64,000 nt of DNA from Demequina sp. (GTDB lineage Bacteria > Actinomycetota > Actinomycetes > Actinomycetales > Demequinaceae): positions 62,001-126,000 of the forward strand of contig NZ_JADQBF010000013.1 in NCBI RefSeq assembly GCF_016278775.1, in the 5' to 3' direction. Below, piece after piece: positions 36,718-47,791 of this stretch; the stretch's first letter is position 1, and every line of letters begins with the position of its first letter. A program made the translations under genes and the position numbers. The notes below the pieces were generated by a model that did no database searches, was not told the origin of the DNA, and saw only the letters and a program-made list of their open reading frames with translations.

Positions 36718-38342
36718 GCACCTTCCTGTCCACGTGGGTGGGCCTCGGTGACGAGGCCCACCTCGCGGTCACGGTAGCGGGAGACGCCGCTGAGGCAGCC
36801 TCCGGGCTCACGGAAGGCCTCGTGAGAGACCAGGTGGCCTCCCGCATCGCCGTGGGCGACCCCACCCTGTGGGGGCCGGAGTCTGTCGCGGAAGCGAGCA
36901 TTCGGCTGGGTTGGGTCAACCTCCCCCAGTCCTCGCGTGCGCTCGTCGCCGAACTCGAGGATCTCTATGCGGACACGCGGGGCGAGGGCATGAATCGGAT
37001 CGTGCTCGCGGGCATGGGAGGTTCCTCCCTCGGTCCAGAAGTCATCTGCGCCACGTACGGCGTGCCGCTGGTGACTCTCGACTCGACCGACCCCGACCAG
37101 GTGCGCGCGGCGCTCACCGGCGACCTTGAGCGCACCCTCCTGGTGGTGTCGTCAAAGTCGGGCAGCACTGTGGAGACGGACTCTCAGCGCAGAGTTTTCG
37201 AATCTGCCTTCGAGGAGTCGGGGCTGGACCCGCGAAAGCACATCGTGGTGGTGACGGACCCCGAGTCCCCCTTGCACCACGCCGCGAAACAGGCTGGCTA
37301 TCGCGCCGTGTTCCTGGCTGACCCTCACGTGGGCGGCAGGTTCTCGGTGTTGAGCGCCTACGGCCTGGTGCCGTCTGCACTTGCCGGGGTTCCGGTGGCA
37401 GAACTTCTCGACGAAGCAGACGCCGTGGCCGATTCGCTCGCAGAGGACCACGCGGCCAACCCCGCCATCGTGCTCGGCGCCGCGATGGCGGGCTCCTCCC
37501 GCAGCTATCTCGTGTTCTCTGACCACAACTCGGGGCTGGTCGGCCTTGCCGACTGGGCTGAGCAACTGATTGCTGAGTCGACAGGCAAGGACGGCGTCGG
37601 TGTCGTACCCGTGGTGGCAGAGGCGGACGCCCCCGACGCGACCGTGGCGGGCGCGATCGACACCAGGCTCGTCCCCCTCGACTTCGACGGCGAGCCGGAG
37701 GGCCACTCCATCTGGGTCGCAGGAACCCTCGGTGGCCAGTTCTTGCTGTGGGAGTACGCCACGTGCATCGCGGGACGTGTGCTCGACATCAACCCCTTCG
37801 ACCAGCCCGACGTGGAAGCCGCGAAGGTGGCCGCCCGGGGGCTGCTCGACTCGCTTCCGGAGCCCGAGCGGCCAGCGCTCGTTGACGACGGCATCGAGAT
37901 GTGGGGCTCAGAGGGCCTGCTGGACGGTTCGACGAACCTCGAGGACGCCCTCGGCGCCATCAAGGCCGCCGTGCCAGCAGACGGCTACCTTGCGGTGATG
38001 GCTTACCTCAACCGAGAGAGCCTCCCGGACCTACCCGCGATCCGTCGCGCTCTGGCCGCAGACGTAGCCAGGCCGGTGACGTTTGGATGGGGCCCCCGAT
38101 TCCTTCACTCGACCGGGCAGCTTCACAAGGGTGGCGCCCCCGTCGGCGCGTTCCTGCAGATCACGGGGACCTTCGCTGACGACATGGAAATTCCTGGGCA
38201 ACCGTTCACGTTCGGCCAGTTGGTGAACGCTCAAGCAGTGGGCGACGCACTTGTGCTCATGAACCACCATCGTCCCGTGTTGCGCCTCAATGCCTCGTCG
38301 CCGTCAGACGTGACCCGCATGATCTCAGCCCTGGGAGGCTAA
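36714..38342 (+). CDS. pgi: Glucose-6-phosphate isomerase (actinobacterial PPP-operon type)
   Basis: GTG at 36714 overlaps the tkt TGA. LAGMGGSSLGPEV, VVSSKSGSTVETDS, VGGRFSVLSAYGLVPSALAG and LHKGGAPVGAFLQI. Confidence 0.9.
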   Translation: MSTFLSTWVGLGDEAHLAVTVAGDAAEAASGLTEGLVRDQVASRIAVGDPTLWGPESVAEASIRLGWVNLPQSSRALVAELEDLYADTRGEGMNRIVLAGMGGSSLGPEVICATYGVPLVTLDSTDPDQVRAALTGDLERTLLVVSSKSGSTVETDSQRRVFESAFEESGLDPRKHIVVVTDPESPLHHAAKQAGYRAVFLADPHVGGRFSVLSAYGLVPSALAGVPVAELLDEADAVADSLAEDHAANPAIVLGAAMAGSSRSYLVFSDHNSGLVGLADWAEQLIAESTGKDGVGVVPVVAEADAPDATVAGAIDTRLVPLDFDGEPEGHSIWVAGTLGGQFLLWEYATCIAGRVLDINPFDQPDVEAAKVAARGLLDSLPEPERPALVDDGIEMWGSEGLLDGSTNLEDALGAIKAAVPADGYLAVMAYLNRESLPDLPAIRRALAADVARPVTFGWGPRFLHSTGQLHKGGAPVGAFLQITGTFADDMEIPGQPFTFGQLVNAQAVGDALVLMNHHRPVLRLNASSPSDVTRMISALGG

Positions 38343-38346
38343 TCCA

Positions 38347-39864
38347 GTGGTCAACCCTCTGCGCGATCCCCGCGACCGCCGCCTACCCCGCATTGCCGGG
38401 TCGTGTGGCCTGGTGATGTTCGGTGTCACCGGCGACCTCGCGCGCAAGAAGCTCATGCCCGCCGTTTATGACCTCGCCAACCGTGGTCTGCTTCCGCCCG
38501 CATTCGCCCTCACGGGGTTCGCGCGCAGGGAGTGGGATAAGCAGGACTTCACGCAAGTGGTCTACGACTCCGTCAAGAAGTACGCGCGCACGCCGTGGCG
38601 CGAAGAGACGTGGGAGCAACTTTCGGCCGGAATCCGCTTTGTACAGGGGACTTTTGACGACCCGGAGGCCTTCGCAGAACTGCGTCGCACGGTCGAGGAA
38701 CTCGATGCGGAGCGCGGCACGGGCGGGAATCACGCCTTCTACCTGTCCATCCCGCCGTCGGCGTTCCCACAAGTCATCACGCAGTTGCGGGACTCCGGCC
38801 TGTCTGACCCCAAAGAAAACACTTGGCGTCGCGTCGTCATCGAGAAGCCGTTTGGCGACAACCTCGAGACCGCGAACGAACTCAATGAAGTCGTCAGTGA
38901 GGTCTTTCCCCCCGACGCCGTGTTCCGCATCGACCACTACCTCGGCAAAGAGACGGTGCAGAACCTGCTTGCCTTGCGCTTCGCCAACCAGCTCTTCGAG
39001 CCGATCTGGAATTCGCAATACGTCGACCACGTGCAGATCACGATGGCAGAAGACATCGGCATCGGTGGCAGGGCCGGCTACTACGACGGAATCGGCGCTG
39101 CGCGCGACGTCATCCAGAACCACTTGCTGCAACTGCTCGCACTGACCGCCATGGAGGAGCCTGCTTCCTTCGGTGCCGCGGACTTGCGGGCCGAGAAGGA
39201 GAAGGTGCTCAGGGCGGTCACGCTTCCTGCCGACTTGGCACAAGGGACGGCGCGCGGGCAATACTCCGCGGGATGGCGCGGAGGCGAGCGGGTGGGCGGG
39301 TACCTCGAAGAAGACGGAATCGCTGGGGACTCGACGACCGAGACGTACGCGGCCATCAAGGTGGACATCCCCAACCGGCGCTGGAACGGCACGCCCTTCT
39401 ACCTGCGTGCCGGAAAGCGTCTCGGACGTCGGGTGACCGAGATCGCGCTGGTCTTCAAGAAGGCGCCCTCTCCGTACTTCCAGCAGATCGAGGGCTCCGA
39501 CGTGGGCACGAACGCCTTGGTCGTTCGCGTCCAACCGGACGAGGGCGTCACGCTCAAGTTTGGCTCCAAGGTGCCAGGAACCGCGATGGAGGTACGCGAC
39601 GTCACGATGGACTTCGCCTACGGCAACGCGTTCACCGACGAGTCCCCTGAGGCATACGAGCGTCTCATCCTCGACGTGCTACTGGGCGACCCTCCCCTCT
39701 TCCCCCGACACGAGGAGGTCGCGCTATCGTGGCAGATTCTCGACCCCATCATCGAGTTCTGGGCGACTCAGGGTCAGCCAGAGCAGTACCGCTCGGGCAC
39801 GTGGGGTCCTGGCGAAGCTGACCAGATGATGGCGCGCGATGGGCGCGTGTGGAGGCGGCCATGA
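38347..39864 (+). CDS. zwf: Glucose-6-phosphate 1-dehydrogenase
   Basis: MFGVTGDLARKKLMPAVYDL, VIEKPFGDNLETA and FRIDHYLGKETVQNLLALRFANQLFEPIWN. Confidence 0.97.
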   Translation: MVNPLRDPRDRRLPRIAGSCGLVMFGVTGDLARKKLMPAVYDLANRGLLPPAFALTGFARREWDKQDFTQVVYDSVKKYARTPWREETWEQLSAGIRFVQGTFDDPEAFAELRRTVEELDAERGTGGNHAFYLSIPPSAFPQVITQLRDSGLSDPKENTWRRVVIEKPFGDNLETANELNEVVSEVFPPDAVFRIDHYLGKETVQNLLALRFANQLFEPIWNSQYVDHVQITMAEDIGIGGRAGYYDGIGAARDVIQNHLLQLLALTAMEEPASFGAADLRAEKEKVLRAVTLPADLAQGTARGQYSAGWRGGERVGGYLEEDGIAGDSTTETYAAIKVDIPNRRWNGTPFYLRAGKRLGRRVTEIALVFKKAPSPYFQQIEGSDVGTNALVVRVQPDEGVTLKFGSKVPGTAMEVRDVTMDFAYGNAFTDESPEAYERLILDVLLGDPPLFPRHEEVALSWQILDPIIEFWATQGQPEQYRSGTWGPGEADQMMARDGRVWRRP

Positions 39865-40763
39865 TTCTCGATCTTCCTGGGACGACCACGGTCGACATCA
39901 ACGCGGAGTTGTTGCGGTTGCGCAAAGAAGGCGGCGTGATCACCCTCGGGCGCGTCATGACCCTCGTCATCGATGCCACAGACGCCGACGCCGAAGAGGC
40001 AATCAGCACGGCCAACGTGGCGTCGAGAGAGCACCCTTGCCGGATCGTCGTCCTGGCCCCCCAAGACGAGTCCGATGTGCTCGACGCTCAGATCAGGGTT
40101 GGCGGAGACGCGGGCGCCTCCGAGGTGGTCGTCTTGCGTCCACCGGTGACCGCCATGAAGCACGCCGACACCCTCATCACTCCCCTGTTGCTTCCCGACG
40201 CGCCAATTGTCGCCTGGTGGCCGGCCATCGTCCCTCTCGTGCCCTCAGCGGACGGGCTCGGAGCCATGGCCCAGCGCCGTATCACGGACACCAAGGGCTC
40301 GACCAACCCCGCAGCCGTGCTGTGTGCTCTGTCGGACGGCTACCGTGCGGGAGACACCGACCTAGCATGGACGCGTCTCACCCGCTGGCGCGCCCTGCTG
40401 GCCTCCGCGCTCGATCAGGTGAGCGACAGGCGCGTCACCAAGGCCCATCTGCACGGCGACGTCAATTCTCCCTCAATCTTGCTCTTTGGAGCCTGGCTAC
40501 GTCGCACGCTGGGTTGCGACTTCGAGGCCACGTATGACCCTGAGGCCACCGGACTGGTGTCGGTGTGTCTCGACACCCCCGCCGGAGAGATTGGCATCCG
40601 CCGCCCGGACGGCCTCAACGCCACGCTGAGCCAGCCGGGCCAGCCAGACCACGTCATCACACTGCCGTCGCGCTCCCTCAGCGATTGCCTCGCGGAGGAA
40701 CTGCGCCGCATGGACGACGACCCCGTCTATGGCGAGGCCTTGCACGAGATTGTGCACTGCTGA
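39861..40763 (+). CDS. opcA: OpcA, glucose-6-phosphate dehydrogenase assembly protein
   Basis: Located between zwf and pgl; RVMTLVIDATDADAEEAI...ANVASREHPCRIVVL and DAPIVAWWP typical of OpcA. Confidence 0.92.
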   Translation: MILDLPGTTTVDINAELLRLRKEGGVITLGRVMTLVIDATDADAEEAISTANVASREHPCRIVVLAPQDESDVLDAQIRVGGDAGASEVVVLRPPVTAMKHADTLITPLLLPDAPIVAWWPAIVPLVPSADGLGAMAQRRITDTKGSTNPAAVLCALSDGYRAGDTDLAWTRLTRWRALLASALDQVSDRRVTKAHLHGDVNSPSILLFGAWLRRTLGCDFEATYDPEATGLVSVCLDTPAGEIGIRRPDGLNATLSQPGQPDHVITLPSRSLSDCLAEELRRMDDDPVYGEALHEIVHC

Positions 40764-41479
40764 TGCGCCACGTCGTCATCTATCCTGACCAGCAGGCAGT
40801 CGCCGATGCCACGGCGGCTCGCCTGGGCGTGGTGCTCACCGACACGATCGCCACGCGAGGCGTGGCGCACGTCGTGCTCACTGGCGGTAGCGTCGGCATC
40901 GGCCTGCTTGCCTCGCTCGGCGCTTCCCCGCTGTCCGGGATCATCGACTGGACGAGCGTCCACGTGTGGTGGGGCGACGAACGCTTCGTTGCCGCAGGCG
41001 ATCCCGACCGCAACGAGGGTCAGGCCCAAGAGGCGCTGCTAAGGCACCTGCCGCTGCCGGAGGACAACATTCACCGCATGGGCAGTTCAGACGACTTCGC
41101 GACAGCGGAACAGGCGGCGGATGCGTACGCGCGGGAGATGGTGAGCCTGGGAAGCCCCGTGTGGGACGTGCTACTGCTCGGCATGGGGCCGGACGGGCAC
41201 GTCGCGTCCCTGTTCCCCGGGCATCCGGTCTATGCCGCAGGAGCCTCGGCCGACGCGGTTGCGGTGCACGACTCCCCCAAGCCGCCGCTCACCCGAGTAA
41301 GCCTGAGCCTCGCGTCGATCAACCGCGCACGTGAGGTGTGGATCGTGGCAGCAGGCGCCTCCAAGGCCGACGCCGTCGCGCGCGGGCTCACAGGGGACCT
41401 TGACGTACCGGTTGCCGCCGTCGCGGGCACGGAGCGCACGATGTGGCTGCTCGATGCAGCGGCGTCAACCTCCGTCTAG
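40763..41479 (+). CDS. pgl: 6-phosphogluconolactonase
   Basis: VVLTGGSVGIGLLASL, VHVWWGDERFVAAGDPDRNEGQAQEALL and LLGMGPDGHVASLFPGHP. Confidence 0.96.
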   Translation: MRHVVIYPDQQAVADATAARLGVVLTDTIATRGVAHVVLTGGSVGIGLLASLGASPLSGIIDWTSVHVWWGDERFVAAGDPDRNEGQAQEALLRHLPLPEDNIHRMGSSDDFATAEQAADAYAREMVSLGSPVWDVLLLGMGPDGHVASLFPGHPVYAAGASADAVAVHDSPKPPLTRVSLSLASINRAREVWIVAAGASKADAVARGLTGDLDVPVAAVAGTERTMWLLDAAASTSV

Positions 41480-41498
41480 CGGTTCCCGCGTCGACGCC

Positions 41499-41780
41499 CT
41501 AGTGCTTCTTTCCCATGAGCAAGTCACGACCCTCTGCCTGGACCGCCTCGGTGGCTGGCAGCTTGGCGCGAATGGTGCCGACGATCGCCTCGATGTCGAA
41601 CTCATCCGGCTTCGAGTAGATCTGCTCGCCGTCCGCCGTGAACGTGAACACGCCCTTGCGGCCCGTCTTGAGCGTCACACCCTCGATGGCGTTGCCAAAC
41701 TCTTCCAGCAGACGGGTCTGGGCTTCCGTGGCCCGCGGCAGATAGCCGCACGGCACGCAGTACTCAATCTCGATCAGCAT
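41499..41780 (-). CDS. SelT/SelW/SelH (Rdx) family CxxC protein, Cys form
   Basis: IEIEYCVPCGYLPRATEAQTRLLEEFG...VTLKTGRKGVFTFTADGEQIYSK. Confidence 0.88.
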   Translation of the reverse strand: MLIEIEYCVPCGYLPRATEAQTRLLEEFGNAIEGVTLKTGRKGVFTFTADGEQIYSKPDEFDIEAIVGTIRAKLPATEAVQAEGRDLLMGKKH

Positions 41781-41861
41781 GGTGAACCTCCGCTGGGGAC
41801 AGCAACTCCCGACGCCAATCCATTCCCCCGCAACCGAGGCGCGGGGCGGAGACCCGAGAGA

Positions 41862-42221
41862 CTACTCCGCGGCAACGAAGGCGCGGCGCGCGCGCAAAGC
41901 CTCGAGCGCCTCCTGCAAGAGCGCCTCGCCTTCTGCATCGCTGCGCCGTTCCTTCACGTACGCCAAGTGAGTCTTGTACGGCTCGTTGCGCAACGGCTCC
42001 GGCGGGTTGTCGGGGTCGAGCCCGCCCGGCAGTCCGCAACGGGGACAATCCCATTCGGCGGGAATCTCGCGGTCCTCGCCCGTCGCGAAACTCGGACGGG
42101 TGACGTGCCCGTTCGCGCAGTAGTAGGAGAAGATCTCGCGGGGCGCAGACTCGCCGCGCTCCGCCTCACCCAAAGGACCAGCACCGACGCGCGAGCCCCG
42201 AATTGCGTTACCACCTGCCAT
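41862..42221 (-). CDS. rbpA: RNA polymerase-binding protein RbpA
   Basis: MAGGNAIRGSRVGAGPLGEAERGESAPREIFSYYCANGHVTRPSFA..IPAEWDCPRCGLPGG. Confidence 0.96.
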   Translation of the reverse strand: MAGGNAIRGSRVGAGPLGEAERGESAPREIFSYYCANGHVTRPSFATGEDREIPAEWDCPRCGLPGGLDPDNPPEPLRNEPYKTHLAYVKERRSDAEGEALLQEALEALRARRAFVAAE

Positions 42222-42250
42222 GGTGTCCTACCCCCTGCTTCTTTGCGTGG

Positions 42251-42496
42251 CTAGTTGGCGTACTTGGCGATCAGGCCAAGCAAGATGATCGACATTGCCC
42301 AAGTGATCGCCACGCCCCACGTGATGCGGGACAGATTGCGCTCACCCACCGCGGAGCTCTGAATCCCGGACGCGATCCCACCGCCAAACACATCGGTGAT
42401 GCCGCCGCCGCGTCCGCGATGTATCAGCACCAGGCCGATCAACAGCACGTTGGTGGCAACAAGAATCACCCACAGGGACGTTGTCAAAATCTGCAC
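42251..42496 (-). CDS. secG: Preprotein translocase subunit SecG
   Basis: GTG start; LIGLVLIHRGRGGGITDVFGGGIASGIQSSAVGERNLSRIT, two TM helices, downstream of tpiA. Confidence 0.93.
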   Translation of the reverse strand: MQILTTSLWVILVATNVLLIGLVLIHRGRGGGITDVFGGGIASGIQSSAVGERNLSRITWGVAITWAMSIILLGLIAKYAN

Positions 42497-42573
42497 AGTT
42501 CTCCTCGAACTTTCAAGTCGTTGGGACCAGGATACGCGACGCGGCAAGCCTTGAAGGGCGTCGGGCGCTGTGG

Positions 42574-42603
42574 ACCCCGCCGCACGGCAACGCACGGCGG
42601 GGT
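42574..42603 (-). terminator. Hairpin between tpiA and secG
   Basis: ACCCCGCCG-N12-CGGCGGGGT perfect 9-bp stem just after the tpiA stop; no T tract. Confidence 0.5.
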
Positions 42604-42611
42604 ATCAGGCG

Positions 42612-43400
42612 CTATCCGGTCACGTGCTCCTGGAAGCGCGCGATCTTTGCGAACTCCTCTGGGTCGAGGCTCGCACCGCCCACCAGGGCTCCGTCCACGT
42701 CCACCTCGGCCATGAGCTGGGCGATGGAACCGGACTTCACTGAACCGCCGTACAGCACCCGCACGCCATCGGCGAGCTCTGCGTCGTACAACTCGGCAAG
42801 ACGGCCGCGGATCGCTCCACAGACCTCTTGAGCGTCTGCTGGGGTGGCAACTTCGCCTGTGCCGATGGCCCACACGGGCTCGTAGGCGATGACGACGTCC
42901 TTGGCCTTGTCTGCGGGCAGGTCCTTAAGGGCCCCGTCGACCTGCGCCAGCGTGTACGACACCTGGTCGCCTGCCTTGCGGATGTCCAGACCCTCTCCCA
43001 CGCACACGATCGGGACGATGCCGTTGTCGAAGGCCGCCTTGGTCTTGGCGGCGACGACCTCATCGGTTTCTGCGTGGTACTGGCGGCGCTCGGAGTGTCC
43101 TACCGCGACAAAGTCGCAGCCGAGCTTGGCGAGCTGGCTGCCAGCCACCTCGCCCGTGTAGGCGCCTGAGACGTGCTCAGACACGTCCTGTGCGCCGTAC
43201 TTGAGTTCCAGCTTGTCGGCGTCCACGAGCGTCTGCACTGAGCGCAGAGACGTGAAGGAAGCGAGCACTGCCACCTCAACGGCGGAGAAGTCGTGCTTGG
43301 CGTCGCGCAGCAGCCACGCGAGCTTCTGCACCGTGTGCGTCGCCTCAAGGTGGTCGAGGTTCAGCTTCCAGTTGCCTGCAATGAGCGGTGTGCGTGTCAT
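42612..43400 (-). CDS. tpiA: Triosephosphate isomerase
   Basis: [27 protein letters not shown] and [15 protein letters not shown]. Confidence 0.97.
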   Translation of the reverse strand: MTRTPLIAGNWKLNLDHLEATHTVQKLAWLLRDAKHDFSAVEVAVLASFTSLRSVQTLVDADKLELKYGAQDVSEHVSGAYTGEVAGSQLAKLGCDFVAVGHSERRQYHAETDEVVAAKTKAAFDNGIVPIVCVGEGLDIRKAGDQVSYTLAQVDGALKDLPADKAKDVVIAYEPVWAIGTGEVATPADAQEVCGAIRGRLAELYDAELADGVRVLYGGSVKSGSIAQLMAEVDVDGALVGGASLDPEEFAKIARFQEHVTG

Positions 43401-43403
43401 GTA

Positions 43404-44597
43404 TTAGCCCTCCAGCACGGCCAGACCCGGAAGGGTCTTGCCTTCGAGAAGTTCGAGCGACGCGCCGCCACCCGTAGAAATGTGTCCAAAGCCGGCCTCG
43501 TCAAAGCCGAGGATCCGGACCGCGGCGGCGGAGTCGCCACCGCCGACAACGGAGAAGCCGTCGGAGTCGATCATGGCCTGCGCGACCGCCTTGGTGCCGC
43601 CAGCGAACGCGTCGAACTCGAACACGCCCATGGGGCCGTTCCAGACGATCGTCTTGGCGTCCACAATCTTCGAGGCGAACAGCGTGGCTGAGTCGGGGCC
43701 GATGTCGAGACCCATGCGGTCGGCAGGAATGGCGTCGGCCGCGACTACGTCGTGCTCGGCGTCGGCGGCGAAACCGGCGGCCGCGACGATGTCGGTCGGC
43801 AAGACGATCTCGACTCCGTTCTCCTTGGCGGTGGCGAGGTAACCCTTCACGGTGTCGAGCTGGTCCTCTTCGAGAAGCGAACTGCCCACCTCGTAGCCCT
43901 GAGCCTTGAGGAAGGTAAACACCATGCCGCCGCCGATCAGCAGCCGGTCCGCCTTGGTGAGCAGATTGGCGATGACGCCCAACTTGTCCGACACCTTTGA
44001 ACCGCCCAGCACCACGGCGTAGGGACGCGCGGGGTCGGTCACGGCCTTGCTGAGCGACTCGACCTCCTTCTGGACCAGCAACCCGGCGGCTGCGGGAAGC
44101 ATCTTGGCGATGTCGTACACCGAAGCCTGCTTGCGGTGCACCACGCCGAATCCATCGGAGACAAACACGTCGGCGAGCGCGGCGAGTTCCCCGGCAAGGG
44201 CCTCGCGCTCGTCGTCGACCTTCGAGGTCTCACGGGCATCGAAGCGCACGTTCTCGAGCATGGCAACCTGGCCGGGCTCAAGCGCCGCTGCAGTGGCCTT
44301 GGCTGACTCGCCCACCAGGTCGGAGGCGAGAGACACGGGCTTGCCGAGCAACTCGGACAGTCGGGCAGCGGCGGGGGCAAGGGAGTACTTGTCCTCAGGA
44401 GCCCCCTTGGGACGGCCCAGGTGCGCCGTCACGATGACAGCGGCACCCGCCGCCAACAACTTCTCGATGGTGGGGACAGAGGCGCGCACGCGGCCGTCGT
44501 CCGTGATGGTGGTGCCGTCGAGCGGCACGTTGAGGTCAGAGCGGACCAACACCTTCTTGCCGGTGAGGTCGCCCAAGCTGTCAATCGTCTTCAGCAT
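43404..44597 (-). CDS. pgk: Phosphoglycerate kinase
   Basis: [26 protein letters not shown]-like [23 protein letters not shown] and VGGGDSAAA. Confidence 0.97.
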   Translation of the reverse strand: MLKTIDSLGDLTGKKVLVRSDLNVPLDGTTITDDGRVRASVPTIEKLLAAGAAVIVTAHLGRPKGAPEDKYSLAPAAARLSELLGKPVSLASDLVGESAKATAAALEPGQVAMLENVRFDARETSKVDDEREALAGELAALADVFVSDGFGVVHRKQASVYDIAKMLPAAAGLLVQKEVESLSKAVTDPARPYAVVLGGSKVSDKLGVIANLLTKADRLLIGGGMVFTFLKAQGYEVGSSLLEEDQLDTVKGYLATAKENGVEIVLPTDIVAAAGFAADAEHDVVAADAIPADRMGLDIGPDSATLFASKIVDAKTIVWNGPMGVFEFDAFAGGTKAVAQAMIDSDGFSVVGGGDSAAAVRILGFDEAGFGHISTGGGASLELLEGKTLPGLAVLEG

Positions 44598-44616
44598 GTC
44601 TGTTCCTTACTGGTGA

Positions 44617-44658
44617 CAGAAAAACGTCCGCACACGCATGTCGCGTGCACGGACGTTT
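44617..44658 (-). terminator. Intrinsic terminator between gap and pgk
   Basis: Minus strand AAACGTCCG-N(19)-CGGACGTTTTTCTGT: 9-bp outer stem (44622-44630/44650-44658), inner CACGC/GCGTG stem and a T5 run. Confidence 0.75.
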
Positions 44659-44670
44659 CTCACGGGAATG

Positions 44671-45759
<1,089 letters not shown>

Positions 45760-45797
45760 CTACAGCCAGCCTACTACCAACGATGCGCCAATTGCGC

Positions 45798-45811
45798 GCG
45801 ACAAAGGTCCC
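45798..45811. promoter_or_regulatory. GCGACAAAGGTCCC (minus: GGGACCTTTGTCGC) box upstream of gap
   Basis: 12 of 14 match to the nrdD palindrome. 24 nt separate it from a minus-strand TAGGCT -10-like hexamer (45768-45773). Confidence 0.4.
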
Positions 45812-45842
45812 TCACAGGGGCTTGTCCGACGTGCGCGGCGCA

Positions 45843-46826
45843 CTACTCGTAGCGCAGCAATTCTTGGTTGATTCCCGCCTCTGTGTCGGGAATGCCGAGA
45901 TCCTTTGCCTTCTTGTCCGCGGTCGCCAGTAGTCGCCGAATCCTGCCTGCTACGGCATCCTTCGTCAACGGCGGAGTCGCGAGGCGACCAAGCTCCTCGA
46001 GCGACGCGTCTCGGTGTGCCATCCGCAACGTGCCCGCCTCCCGAAGGTGCTCTGGAACCTCGTCGGCGAGAATCTCAAACGCCCTTTCGACTCGCGCCGA
46101 TGCCGCCACAGCGGCCTGGGCGGAGCGGCGCAGGTTGGCGTCGTCAAAGTTGGCGAGTCGATTCGCCGTGCCGCGCACCTCACGCCGGGTGCGCTTGTTC
46201 TCCCACTCCAACACCGAGTCATGCGCTCCGAGTCGTGCCAGCAGCCCAGAGATGGCGTCGCCATCTCGAATGACGACCCTGTCCACACCGCGCACCTCGC
46301 GAGACTTCGCAGTGATGCCAAGCCTCCTGGCTGCGCCCACGAGCGCCAGAGCCGCCTCTGGCCCTGGCGACGTCACTTCGAGGCTCGCCGACCGGCCGGG
46401 CTCCGTGAGCGATCCATGCGCAAGGAAGGCACCCCTCCACGCCGCGACCGTGTCCTCGACCGAACCGCCCACCACCTGCGGGGGAAGTCCCCGCACGGGC
46501 CGTCCCCTGTGGTCGAGGAGTCCTGTTTGGCGGGCGAGCGACTCACCCTCCTTCACTACGCGGACCACGTAGCGATTCCCCCTCTTCAGGGCGCCGCCTG
46601 ACACCACGATGATCTCTGAACCGAGGTTGTACACCTCGTGGATGAACGTCCGCAAGCGCCGCGCGGACGCGGCAGTGTCCAACTCCGCCTCGATGACAAT
46701 GCGGCCGGACACAATGTGCAGTCCGCCAGCAAATCTGAGGGTGGTGGCGATCTCCGCCTTGCGAGACGAGATCCGCTCGACGGCGACACGCGCCAGTTCG
46801 TCCTTCACCTGTGCCGTGAGCGCCAT
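45843..46826 (-). CDS. whiA: DNA-binding protein WhiA
   Basis: [37 protein letters not shown] and the C-terminal HTH region [27 protein letters not shown]. Confidence 0.96.
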   Translation of the reverse strand: MALTAQVKDELARVAVERISSRKAEIATTLRFAGGLHIVSGRIVIEAELDTAASARRLRTFIHEVYNLGSEIIVVSGGALKRGNRYVVRVVKEGESLARQTGLLDHRGRPVRGLPPQVVGGSVEDTVAAWRGAFLAHGSLTEPGRSASLEVTSPGPEAALALVGAARRLGITAKSREVRGVDRVVIRDGDAISGLLARLGAHDSVLEWENKRTRREVRGTANRLANFDDANLRRSAQAAVAASARVERAFEILADEVPEHLREAGTLRMAHRDASLEELGRLATPPLTKDAVAGRIRRLLATADKKAKDLGIPDTEAGINQELLRYE

Positions 46827-46858
46827 GTCGCCTATCCTGCCATCTCGACGCCACCGAC

Positions 46859-47791
46859 TCAGGCCGAAAGGCCTCCAAGAGCATGAGAATAGGCCTGCGT
46901 GAGCCTGGCGACATCGTGACGATCGAGCGCATCGTCGCGCTTCATGTCGTGTACGACGAGCCGCGATCCCCAGTTCTCGATCTCCGCCACAAGCTCTCCG
47001 TCGCGCCCGTGCGACGTATCGGCGAGGACCACGGCGGGTCTGAATGCGGGTTCAAGCCGCCTCAGAGCCCGAATGTCGTCGACACGGTAGGAACCCTCGG
47101 TTTCTGCATCGACGTACGCGATGTTGAGCGTCAGCACCGTGCGGGGGCCAGCCTCGACGAGTGCCCGTGCCACCGGCCCCACCAAGAAGTGCACCAGGAC
47201 CGACGTGTACCAGGAGCCGGGTCCAAGGACGACGCCGGCGGCACCGGCGATCGCGTCAAGCGTGACCTGCGGTACTCGGGGTTGCGCTGGCTCGATGCTC
47301 AGTCCTGAGACGCGGCCTGCCGCCGTCGCCACCGCGACTTGCCCGCGCGCCACCGAACTCACGTGCCCGCCGTCCACGCGAGCTGAGATCTGCAGCGGCT
47401 CCTCGGCAAGGGGTAACACCCTTCCTTGCGCGTGGAGCAGTCTTGCCACCCAGTCCAGTCCCTCCACCACATCGCCTGTGCGCTCCCACAACGCCGCGAT
47501 CAGCAGATTCCCCAACGCGTGCCCATCGAGCGGGCCCGCCGTGGAGAACCGCGTCTGCAAGACGTCGCGCCACGTCCGCCCCCACTCTCCGTCCTCACAC
47601 AGGGCGCTCAACGCCATGCGCAAGTCTCCCGGTGGCACGATGCCCATCTCTTCGCGCAGCCTCCCAGACGAGCCGCCGTCGTCCGCGACGGTGACGATCG
47701 CGGTCAGGTCGTCCGTCACGTGGCGCAAAGCGCTGAGGCTCGCGTGCAGTCCGTGCCCGCCGCCCAGTGCGACGACCGATGCAGGCCTCAC
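46859..47791 (-). CDS. YvcK/CofD-like gluconeogenesis factor
   Basis: [53 protein letters not shown] and [15 protein letters not shown]. Confidence 0.95.
   Translation of the reverse strand: MRPASVVALGGGHGLHASLSALRHVTDDLTAIVTVADDGGSSGRLREEMGIVPPGDLRMALSALCEDGEWGRTWRDVLQTRFSTAGPLDGHALGNLLIAALWERTGDVVEGLDWVARLLHAQGRVLPLAEEPLQISARVDGGHVSSVARGQVAVATAAGRVSGLSIEPAQPRVPQVTLDAIAGAAGVVLGPGSWYTSVLVHFLVGPVARALVEAGPRTVLTLNIAYVDAETEGSYRVDDIRALRRLEPAFRPAVVLADTSHGRDGELVAEIENWGSRLVVHDMKRDDALDRHDVARLTQAYSHALGGLSA

Noticed and set aside
42528-42545. TTGGGACCAGGATAC near the secG promoter as another DosR-like box
   Set aside because: Only one half-site is present and it overlaps the probable -10 (TATCCT) rather than sitting near -42.
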